Under the pieces are notes generated by a model. That model was not told the origin of the DNA. It was given only the letters and a program-made list of their open reading frames with translations, and ran no database searches. A program made the position numbers and the translations under genes. A stretch of 8,304 bases of DNA, taken from the NCBI GenBank assembly GCA_934501115.1, contig CAKSTO010000064.1, positions 1 to 8,304 on the forward strand, given 5' to 3'. Shown here piece by piece: positions 1-6,400 of the stretch. Origin of the DNA: an uncultured Faecalibacterium sp. (GTDB lineage: Bacteria; Bacillota; Clostridia; Oscillospirales; Ruminococcaceae). Within the stretch, counting starts at the first letter, position 1; each line of letters opens with the position of its first letter.

Positions 1-407
1 TCCCATTCCTGCATACATTTCGCAAGTTCTCTCTGCGCCAGTAGTGCAGCCTCCCGGCGCACCTCTGGGGAGGTGTCCGTATCCAGAACGTAGGCAGCAT
101 GAAATCTGCCGTTGCGATCTTCCGTCAACTGCACCATGGAATTGTGGTCAGTCCAGAAGTGGCAGAACCAGAGCCTGCCGCCGATGTTCTCCATGTCATG
201 GCGCAGTTCTTCTTCATCGCTCCATTGCGGCACTTCGGAAAGAATGCTCTGCAACTGCTCATACGCCTGCTGTTCGGCAGGGGTGACTTTTTTGCATCGG
301 TATTCCCGCTGGATGGTGCGCTGCCAGTACAACGCCAGCTTGCCCTGCTTTGCGCGCTCGATTGCGTCCTGAATATCCACTAAAATACTGTACCGTGGTT
401 CTCTCAT
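1..407 (-). CDS. Hypothetical protein, 3' end beyond the window (135 complete codons visible)
   Basis: I do not recognise this protein. The reading frame opens with ATG at 407-405 (start MREPRYSILVDIQDAIERA) and stays open to base 1, so it is C-terminally truncated by the window edge. The start is well supported: a GGAGGTG ribosome site lies at 419-413, 5 nt upstream, with a promoter-like TTTTCA-17-TATAAT further up. The visible part is soluble, charged and rich in Glu/Gln, with no signal peptide or membrane segment. An aromatic-rich stretch, RLWFCHFWTDHNSMVQL, lies at about residues 78-94, and a helical, charged tail follows from about residue 112. A 19-nt dyad matching one in front of the XRE gene sits between promoter and ribosome site, so this gene is probably controlled by that regulator and may begin an accessory operon. 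No function is assigned. Confidence 0.8.
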   Translation of the reverse strand, partial: MREPRYSILVDIQDAIERAKQGKLALYWQRTIQREYRCKKVTPAEQQAYEQLQSILSEVPQWSDEEELRHDMENIGGRLWFCHFWTDHNSMVQLTEDRNGRFHAAYVLDTDTSPEVRREAALLAQRELAKCMQEW

Positions 408-431
408 TTCAGCACCTCCAAATCAATTCTT

Positions 432-450
432 TAGAGTATAACACACTCTA
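432..450. promoter_or_regulatory. Candidate operator (dyad TAGAGT-N7-ACTCTA) of the XRE regulator
   Basis: The sequence TAGAGTATAACACACTCTA is an inverted repeat with perfect 6-nt arms. It lies just downstream of the TATAAT box at 464-459 and 24 nt before the ATG at 407, where a bound repressor would block initiation. A copy with 13 of 19 identical bases lies at 889-907 in front of the XRE gene; all but one of the differences are in the central five bases. The repeat and placement are seen directly; the role as operator is inferred. Confidence 0.6.
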
Positions 451-458
451 TAAGAATG

Positions 459-487
459 ATTATAGCCGAAAGCGATGCAAATGAAAA
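459..487 (-). promoter_or_regulatory. Promoter of the gene at 407-1
   Basis: Read on the minus strand, TTTTCA at 487-482 (4 of 6 to TTGACA) is separated by 17 nt from a perfect TATAAT at 464-459. The expected start of transcription near 452 falls at the edge of the dyad at 450-432. The -35 box overlaps the T-run that ends the preceding terminator. A second, weaker TATACT lies inside the dyad itself without a good -35 partner. Confidence 0.6.
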
Positions 488-518
488 GCGTACCGGCTAA
501 ATCCCAGCCGATACGCTT
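484..518 (-). terminator. Intrinsic terminator after the XRE gene
   Basis: On the minus strand, a 13-nt arm at 518-506 pairs with 498-486 with a single mismatch around a 7-nt loop, and runs into TTTTCATTT at the 3' side. It starts 14 nt after the XRE stop codon. It separates the regulator gene from the gene at 407-1, which therefore needs its own promoter. Confidence 0.75.
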
Positions 519-532
519 GCAAGGGTTGCTGA

Positions 533-871
533 TTATTCTTCGTTTGTAAGATACGGGAGATTGGCGATATAGGTGTCCAACAGGTCGAGGGCTGCCTTTT
601 TCTGAATAGGGGTCAAGCCTTCCAGCCGCTTGCAGATCTCGTCATCGGTCACATGGGATGCTGTTCCAACATAATCACGGAGCAGAACGTCAGCCGGAAT
701 ATCCAGCGCGTTCAGAATGCTGATGAGCGTAGAGAGACTAGGCTCTTTCAGTCCACGCTCAATTGCACCGATAAAATTGGTGGAGAGATTCGCTTTTTCT
801 GCGAGTTGCTCCATTGTCAAGCCCTGATTCTGCCGCTGCTCCCGCAGGCGCTGCCCGAATAATTCTTTCAT
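533..871 (-). CDS. XRE-family helix-turn-helix transcriptional regulator
   Basis: A 112-residue DNA-binding regulator. Residues 5-64 form a typical HTH_3/Cro-C1 domain: FGQRLREQRQ, then LTMEQLAEKANLS (helix 2) and NFIGAIERG (recognition helix region, about 30-40), followed by PSLSTLISILNALDI. The remaining ~45 residues (LTPIQKKAALDLLDTYI) are helical and may serve in dimerisation; there is no peptidase or ligand domain. I chose ATG at 871-869 because GGAG at 881-878 lies 6 nt upstream; the frame extends to 940 but that extension has no ribosome site and is not HTH-like. The gene is flanked by terminators (980-1019 and 484-518), so it is probably monocistronic. A dyad at 889-907, shared with the promoter of the next gene, suggests autoregulation and repression of that gene. 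Family assignment is firm; the target set is inferred. Confidence 0.93.
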   Translation of the reverse strand: MKELFGQRLREQRQNQGLTMEQLAEKANLSTNFIGAIERGLKEPSLSTLISILNALDIPADVLLRDYVGTASHVTDDEICKRLEGLTPIQKKAALDLLDTYIANLPYLTNEE

Positions 872-979
872 AGCACGCTCCATTTCAGTAGAGTTGTTTA
901 CACTCCATAGAATACCTGTTGTGGTGCGTCCAATACACAATCAATAGACTGTGTTGTTGCCAACAGGATGGCAAAACGC
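872..979 (-). promoter_or_regulatory. XRE upstream region: weak promoter signals and an imperfect dyad
   Basis: This gap between the relaxase terminator and the XRE gene must hold the regulator's promoter. The best -10 is TATTCT at 914-909, but I see no good -35 at 16-18 nt, which would fit a weak or activator-dependent promoter. An imperfect 20-nt dyad (ACACA arms) lies at 935-954 and a short palindrome TGTTGCCAACA at 955-965; either could be a further binding site. Only the sequences themselves are seen directly. Confidence 0.35.
889..907. promoter_or_regulatory. Candidate autoregulatory operator in front of the XRE gene
   Basis: The sequence TAGAGTTGTTTACACTCCA matches the dyad at 432-450 at positions 1-6, 12-17 and 19 (13 of 19). 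It lies 17 nt upstream of the XRE ATG and one base downstream of a possible -10 box (TATTCT at 914-909). The right arm has one change from a perfect repeat. I found no third copy in the window. Operator function is inferred. Confidence 0.55.
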
Positions 980-1019
980 AAAAAATACCGGGAGCCGACC
1001 ACTCTCGGTCAACTCCCGG
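980..1019 (-). terminator. Intrinsic terminator after the relaxase gene
   Basis: On the minus strand, the arm at 1019-1007 pairs over 13 nt with 1000-988 (11 Watson-Crick pairs plus two central G-U pairs) around a 6-nt loop. It is followed by TATTTTTTGCGTTTTG. The hairpin begins 10 nt after the relaxase stop codon, and should isolate the XRE gene from relaxase transcripts. Confidence 0.9.
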
Positions 1020-1029
1020 CAATCTTTTC

Positions 1030-2418
1030 TTATCGAGCCTGCTCGTTTTCCTGTGCTGGCTTTTCCTCTGCAAAAAATCGTTCTACATTTTTCTGTGCGC
1101 GAACCAACTCCTGCATCTCATTCCGTACCTTGCGGTAGTCCGGGTAAGCTGCTTTCTTTTTTGTCAGCAGTTCTGCGAACTCCGCATCCAATTCCTTGAC
1201 CTTCGGCAGCTTTTGCAGCCCTGCTTCATCAAAGGCCGCTTTTGCCGCCTTGTGCAGGGTGATCTCCTCCCGGTGGACTTCCAAAAACTTTTTACTGTAC
1301 CCCGACTTGCGATAGGCATCATAGACCGGGCGGGTCTTGACATAATTGATGATGTGGGTTTTCAGAACAGCGATTTCGGTCAGCCTTGCTTCCGCCGCCT
1401 TGATGGAATCCCCCATGGTATGATAGCGTTCCGTTGCCGCCGCTGCACGCTCCCGTAGTTCCTCGGTGCTGCTGATTTTCTGCTCCTGCAAGAACAGCAA
1501 TGTCTTGGACATCTCTTTCAGGTTGAACTTCGTTGCCCACTTTTTGTAGCCGATGTTTTTGCCCTCTGCCATTTTTCCCTGAATGTCCACCAGCAACTGG
1601 AACGGCTGTTCTTTGGGCGGCTGCTTCTGATAGGGGTGGTGCTTCACCTTTCCCTCCAGCACCGCCTTGATCTCGTCCTCGCCGTAGCCTGTGCCCAGAG
1701 TTCGGAAACGGATAAATCGTTTCCGCCCCTTGCCCTTCACCGCCGTGTGTTTGCCACGCTTCACCTCATAGCCCTGCTGTTCCAGCCTTTGCAGAAAGTC
1801 CTCGTAGTCCTTGGGCTTTTCAGCCAGAATGCTGTCGATCACGCTACATAGCCGGTCACGGTTGCTCTCTTTCGGTGGGTAGACGATGCGCTTCTGCCGT
1901 TCCCGATAAGGCTTGTACTCGATGGTGGAGAGCTGATGTTCCAAACAAATCAGGTCGCTCAACCGCTGCACCGCAAAGGAGGAAAGCCAGAAATTTTTGA
2001 ATTTTCGGGTTCCGTCCAAGGCAGTGGAATTATAAATAATGTGGTTGTGGATGTGCGCTCGGTCGGTGTGGGTAGCAACGATAAAAGCGTGCTTGCCCTT
2101 CAAAAAACGCTCGGCAAACTCGTAGCCGATGCGGTTGGCTTCCTCCGGCGTGACCTCCCCCGGCTTGAAGGACTGCCGCACCTGATAGGCGATGACATCG
2201 CTTTTCTGGCTGCGCCCGGTGGTCTGCTCGTACAGCCGTTTCGTCAGCAGAAATTCCTCGTCTACGGTCAGAGGGCTGCACTGGTAGCTGCTGACCAACT
2301 CGCCCTGTTCGGTCTTGTCCGGGTTCTGGATATAGCTGGTGTGATTGTGCAGACACGCCCCGATGGACTTGCCCTTGTTTTTCCGCATAGGGATCAACCG
2401 TGTTGCCGCCAGTGCCAT
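1030..2418 (-). CDS. Relaxase / mobilisation nuclease (MobA/VirD2 type)
   Basis: A 462-residue DNA strand transferase expected to nick the origin of transfer, stay linked to the 5' end and lead the strand out to the recipient. The start (MALAATRLIPM...GKSIG) and the following SYIQNPDKT and LVSSYQCSP segments match the clostridial relaxase family; Y29 and Y45 are the conserved tyrosines and one of them is the likely catalytic residue. The metal-binding motif HTDRAHIHNH at 117-126 (H117, D119, H122, H124, H126) is intact. From about residue 270 the protein becomes a lysine- and glutamate-rich, mostly helical tail. ATG at 2418 is preferred on family similarity; the adjacent GTG at 2421 is possible. 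The ribosome site would be a run of six G at 2426-2421, unusually close to the ATG. A strong terminator immediately upstream leaves no promoter space, so expression control is odd. Confidence 0.93.
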   Translation of the reverse strand: MALAATRLIPMRKNKGKSIGACLHNHTSYIQNPDKTEQGELVSSYQCSPLTVDEEFLLTKRLYEQTTGRSQKSDVIAYQVRQSFKPGEVTPEEANRIGYEFAERFLKGKHAFIVATHTDRAHIHNHIIYNSTALDGTRKFKNFWLSSFAVQRLSDLICLEHQLSTIEYKPYRERQKRIVYPPKESNRDRLCSVIDSILAEKPKDYEDFLQRLEQQGYEVKRGKHTAVKGKGRKRFIRFRTLGTGYGEDEIKAVLEGKVKHHPYQKQPPKEQPFQLLVDIQGKMAEGKNIGYKKWATKFNLKEMSKTLLFLQEQKISSTEELRERAAAATERYHTMGDSIKAAEARLTEIAVLKTHIINYVKTRPVYDAYRKSGYSKKFLEVHREEITLHKAAKAAFDEAGLQKLPKVKELDAEFAELLTKKKAAYPDYRKVRNEMQELVRAQKNVERFFAEEKPAQENEQAR

Positions 2419-2427
2419 CACCCCCCT

Positions 2428-2458
2428 AAAAAAAGAAAATGCCGCACATCGGCGGCAT
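2428..2458 (-). terminator. Intrinsic terminator or attenuator directly before the relaxase
   Basis: On the minus strand, ATGCCGC (2458-2452) pairs perfectly with GCGGCAT (2445-2439) around a 6-nt loop and is followed by TTTTCTTTTTTT to base 2428. It begins 5 nt after the stop codon of the small gene at 2721-2464. The T-run ends only 9 nt before the relaxase ATG and abuts its G-rich ribosome site. Structure is seen directly; whether it ends transcription fully or acts as a leaky or regulated attenuator is not known. Confidence 0.85.
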
Positions 2459-2463
2459 CAAGA

Positions 2464-2721
2464 TCATTTGGATATTTTTTCGTAATCGGCAGCACCCGCC
2501 AGATACATCGCCTTATATCGGGCGCATTCCAACTCGTTGCAGATCTCATCCAAAGCGAGGTATTGCTTCCACGCTTCTTTGCTGATGGTATCCCGCAGGG
2601 CTTTTTCAGCCGCTATTTTGGCGTTTTTCAGCCGCTGATAGTTTTCGTCCTCACCCAGCATTTCAAAAAAGAGCGTGCTGCTGTGCTCAGAATAACAAGC
2701 CTCCAATTTCTGGTTTTCCAT
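2464..2721 (-). CDS. Small helical protein of unknown function
   Basis: An 85-residue soluble protein that I do not recognise. It begins MENQKLEACYSEHSSTLFF and is strongly helical, with charged, Ala/Glu/Lys-rich stretches and four cysteine or aromatic-containing helices' worth of sequence but no motif of a known enzyme or DNA-binding fold. ATG at 2721-2719 is chosen because GAGGG lies 5 nt upstream (2730-2726). A GTG at 2733, overlapping the previous stop as GTGA, would add four residues. It follows the membrane protein gene with no gap and ends 5 nt before a strong terminator, so the two small genes form a short transcription unit. The position between MobC and the relaxase suggests a transfer-related role, but nothing in the sequence proves it. 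Confidence 0.75.
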   Translation of the reverse strand: MENQKLEACYSEHSSTLFFEMLGEDENYQRLKNAKIAAEKALRDTISKEAWKQYLALDEICNELECARYKAMYLAGAADYEKISK

Positions 2722-2729
2722 AGCATCCC

Positions 2730-3005
2730 TCACAATCCGGCAACCCAGCCACTAAAACGCTCTGCTGCATCTGCAATCAAAGCGCCCATGAAAATCAACA
2801 CAAAGCAGCCAAACTCTGCCACCAGCAAAATCAAAAACTGCAGCCACTCCCGGCAGTACAGCGTATAAAGACCGCAGCCGAAAATATACAGCATGGGTAG
2901 CACCAGCACAAACGCCGACAGGTTCAGCGTCCATTTCAGCATCAGCGCAAGGAAAGCCGTAAGCAGCCAAAACGGAAAAACGATCATCTTAAAAACGAAC
3001 CTCAT
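2730..3005 (-). CDS. Small membrane protein, CD1845-like family
   Basis: A 91-residue protein with three predicted membrane helices at about residues 7-24, 29-50 and 54-78, and very little outside the membrane. Its start, MRFVFKMIVFPFWLLTAFLAL, resembles the CD1845-family proteins carried by clostridial conjugative transposons; this is from memory of the family and is moderate evidence. Function in that family is not known to me. ATG at 3005-3003 is preferred: AGGTG lies upstream at good spacing, and the family begins at this point. A GTG at 3029 would add eight hydrophilic residues. A TATAAT box lies at 3039-3034, only about 28 nt before the ATG, supporting transcription from here. The stop overlaps the alternative GTG start of the next gene. 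Confidence 0.75.
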   Translation of the reverse strand: MRFVFKMIVFPFWLLTAFLALMLKWTLNLSAFVLVLPMLYIFGCGLYTLYCREWLQFLILLVAEFGCFVLIFMGALIADAAERFSGWVAGL

Positions 3006-3033
3006 ATCCAGCACCTGCCTTTCTTTCACCCCG

Positions 3034-3063
3034 ATTATAAAGGTATCAACGATTGCTTTGCAA
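3034..3063 (-). promoter_or_regulatory. Promoter for the two small genes at 3005-2464
   Basis: On the minus strand, TTGCAA at 3063-3058 (4 of 6 to consensus) is followed after 18 nt by a perfect TATAAT at 3039-3034. Transcription would begin near 3027, between the two possible starts of the membrane protein gene, which argues against the GTG start at 3029. A perfect TTGACA lies at 3072-3067, but 27 nt from the TATAAT and so not properly spaced. Confidence 0.5.
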
Positions 3064-3084
3064 GGATGTCAACCTTATGTAGCC

Positions 3085-3104
3085 CCGCAGTCCTCCAACT
3101 GCGG
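3085..3104 (-). other. Perfect hairpin without a T-run between MobC and the membrane protein gene
   Basis: On the minus strand, CCGCAGT (3104-3098) pairs with ACTGCGG (3091-3085) around the loop TGGAGG. It starts 8 nt after the MobC stop, but no T-run follows on either strand, so it is not a standard intrinsic terminator. It could stabilise the upstream mRNA end, help a rho-type stop, or form part of an origin of transfer; the sequence alone does not decide. Confidence 0.6.
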
Positions 3105-3112
3105 AGAGAAAT

Positions 3113-3445
3113 TTAGAGATCAGCCAGCCGGGAAAGAATCTGCCGACCAATCTCAATCAGTTCATCCAGCCGCCGCCGCAGGTCCTCCATGTCTGCAGCA
3201 TAGACCCGACCATTTTCATTAGCGGCTTTGGCGTACTGGTTCAAGTTGTTGCTGCACATCTGCAAGAGATATGCCATCCGCCGCAGTTGCGGTAGGTCAA
3301 GGTTCAAGCAGTAGCCATCCAGAGCCATTTTTCGGATATAGGCACTCAGGCTGCGGATGCCCATGCCCAGCATCTTTTCATAAATGCGGTTCTTCTCGGC
3401 CTTTGTGGTTCTCAGGATGATGATCTCGTCCCGCTTTTCCCTCAC
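3113..3445 (-). CDS. mobC: MobC-like relaxosome accessory protein
   Basis: A 110-residue protein of the MobC/NikA-like mobilisation family, expected to bind the origin of transfer as a dimer and help the relaxase reach its nick site. Residues 7-44 give the ribbon-helix-helix layout: a beta strand EIIILRTT, then TKAEKNRIYEKMLGMGI and SLSAYIRKMALDG. The family signature SNNLNQYAKAAN is at 65-76, and a helical tail ends in LIEIGRQILSRLADL. The start is GTG at 3445-3443, overlapping the helicase stop in GTGA; no other start exists before residue 25, which would remove half the DNA-binding domain. No good ribosome site is seen, so translation is probably coupled to the helicase gene. It is separated from the relaxase by two small genes, a promoter and a terminator, so the two relaxosome proteins are not in one simple transcript. 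Confidence 0.88.
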   Translation of the reverse strand: MREKRDEIIILRTTKAEKNRIYEKMLGMGIRSLSAYIRKMALDGYCLNLDLPQLRRMAYLLQMCSNNLNQYAKAANENGRVYAADMEDLRRRLDELIEIGRQILSRLADL

Positions 3446-6400
3446 CGGGCATCACCATCCTTGTCGTAATAACTGCGGAAGGGCTTCACCGGCTCCGGCT
3501 TGTCCGATTTTTCTTCCAGTGCTGCCAGCACCGAGGGGCGGCGCGGGGTATCCTCCTGTTCTTCCTCGTCCTGTTCCGGCTCGTGGCTCTTTTCGTCCAC
3601 ATCCAACTGGGCGTTCAGCTCTGCAAGCCGTGCGGACTTTTCTGCCAGTTCTTCCTCCTGTGGGAAGGGCTTTTCCACCTCGATTTGCGCCGCCGCCTGC
3701 TGCTGATGCAGAGTGGCCAGTTCATTCTCAGCAGAGTTAATGCGCTCCGGGAAGTTGTTCAGGGAATTATCCAGACGGATGATGTTGCCCAGAGGGTCGG
3801 TGCCTAGTGCTACCGGGTACCTCCGCTGACCCTTCAAAATAGCCTGATACTCACTGCGGTAGGTGTCGAAACGCAGGGACAGTTCAAAGCCCCGGTAGCT
3901 GCCGATGACTTTTTCTTCGGCGTTTGGCAGTTCAGAACAAGCAAGCACCAGACGCTCACCGGCGGTCTTTTTCTCATCGTAGGTCACGCCCTTGATGGTC
4001 ATGCCGCAGAAACCCTCTTGCACCTGCGGATGGGCGGCGGCAAGCTGTGCGTCCGCTTTCACCCCAGCAATATAGGCGTTCGTTTCCCGAATGTCAGCCG
4101 GGAACTTCGTCAACAGCTTATCTTCCAAACGGAACTTCTGGCTCTGATGGTCGGCTTTCAGCACTTTCAGCTTTGCGACCTGCACATCCAAGTCCATCTT
4201 CTCTTTGATGAGCGGATTTCCGGCGCAAAGTGCCTTGATCTCCGCATAGGAAAGTGCCTGTTCGTCTACATCTTCGCAGGAGCGCACCGGGGATTTTGAA
4301 GTCATGATTTGGCTGATAAATCGCTGTTTGTTTTCCAAAGTTTGGAACAAATAACTGTCAAATGTCCCTTCTGTAACGTAATTGAACACCTTGACTTCCT
4401 TATTCATATTGCCCTGCCGGATGATGCGACCATTGCGCTGGGTCATGTCGCTGGGCTTCCAGCCAACATCCAGATGATGCACTGCCACAAGACGCTGCTG
4501 CACATTGGTTCCTGCGCCCATTTTTGCCGTGCTGCCCAGCAGGACGCGCACATCGCCGGAGCGTACTTTGGAGAACAATGCCGCCTTTTTGGCTTCGGTG
4601 TCGGCGTTGTGGATAAACTCGATTTCGTTTTCCGGCACACCGGCAGCAACCAGCTTTTTGCGAATGTCATCGTAGACGTTGAAATTGCCATCGTTTTTCG
4701 GTGTCGAGAGGTCGCAGAACAAAAGCTGGGTCAACTTCTGGTCTTTGCCTTCCTCCCAGATTTTCAACACATTTTGAACGCATACGTTCAGTTTGCTGTT
4801 GGGATCATCTGGCAGCATGGGGTTCATCAGGCGAACATCCAAGCCGATCTTACGCCCATCGTTGGTGACGCAGAGCATATTGTCCACGGACGCATCCACG
4901 ATGCCGGAGTGGATATCTGCAGCACGTTTGCTCAGTTCCTGCACCATTTCCTTTTGAATCTCCGAGGGTTTTGCCACCACGGTTTCAAACTTTGCTTCGG
5001 GCACAGGCAGATGAAGCTGGTCAGATGTTTTAATGTCCGCAACCTCCTTGAACATGGACATCAGTTCCGGGAGATTGAAAAACTTTGCAAACCGGGTGCG
5101 GGCACGGTAGCCGGTACCCTCGGGCGCAAGTTCAATGGCCGTGGTGGTCTCACCAAAGGTGGATGCCCAGCAGTCGAAGTGGGTCAGCTTTTTCTGCTGC
5201 AAGGTGCTGTACTGCAAATACCGCATGACCGTGTACAGTTCGGTCATGGAATTGCTCACGGGCGTGCCCGTGGCGAACACCACGCCCCGGCCTCCGGTGA
5301 TCTCGTCCAGATAGCGGCACTTGCCGAACATATCGCTGGATTTCTGGGCTTCGCTGGTGGATAATCCTGCGACATTCCGCATTTTTGTGGTCAAAAAGAG
5401 GTTCTTGTAAAAATGGCTCTCGTCCACAAAAAGCCTGTCAACGCCCAGTTGTTCAAAGGTAATTACATCGTCCTTGCGCTCATCGGAGCGCAGTTTTTCC
5501 AGCTTGGTTTCCAGCGTTTTCCGGGTCTTTTCCATCTGCTTGATGGAGAAATTCTCACCGGCGTGGACTTTCAGCTCATTGATGGCGGCAAGCGTTTCAT
5601 AAATTTGCTCCTGAATGATACGTTCCTGCCGCTCAAAGGACAGCGGGATGCGTTCAAACTGGCTATGCCCGATGATGACGGCATCGTAGTCCCCGGTGGC
5701 GATGCGGGCGCAGAACTTTTTGCGATTGGCGGTTTCAAAGTCCTTGCGCCGTGCCACCAGCAATTTGGCGTTGGGGTAGAGGTTCAGGAACTCCGAAGCC
5801 CACTGCTCTGTCAAATGGTTGGGCACCACAAAGAGGGATTTCTGGCACAGCCCCAGCCGTTTTGCTTCCATGGCAGATGCCGCCATTTCGTAGGTCTTGC
5901 CCGCACCAACTTCGTGTGCAAGCAGCGTGTTACCGCCATAAAGCACATGGGCGATGGCATTTCGCTGGTGTTCCCGGAGGGTGATCTCCGGGTTCATGCC
6001 GACAAAATGGATGTGGCTTCCGTCATACTCACGGGGTCTGGTGCTGTTGAACAACTCATTGTACTGTTTTACCAACGCAATGCGCCGCTGGGGGTCTTGC
6101 CAGACCCAGTTGGCAAAAGCATCCTTGATGACCTGCTGTTTCTGTTGCGCCAGCATGGTCTCCCGTTTGTTCAGCACACGCTTGGGTTTGCCCTCGGCAT
6201 CCTCGATGGTGTCGTAAATGCGGACATCTTTCAGGTTCAGGGTCTCCTCCAGAATCTTATAGGCGTTGGCTCTGCTGGTGCCGTAGGTCTCGGAGGAGAT
6301 AATATCGCCCCGCCCCGTAGCCGTTTTGCCCTCCACACGCCACTCGGCAGTATACGGAGAATATCTCACTTTGACTGCATGGCGCAGATAGTAGGGGATT

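Noticed and set aside
44..383. Plus-strand frames at 44-383
   Set aside because: The minus strand here holds an open frame with a strong ribosome site and promoter; the plus-strand frames have neither.
872..940. N-terminal extension of the XRE regulator to 940
   Set aside because: No ribosome site precedes the upstream starts, the extra residues are not HTH-like, and the extension would cover the operator-like dyad.
3067..3072. TTGACA as the -35 box of the membrane protein promoter
   Set aside because: It is 27 nt from the only good -10 (3039-3034), and no acceptable -10 lies 16-18 nt downstream of it.
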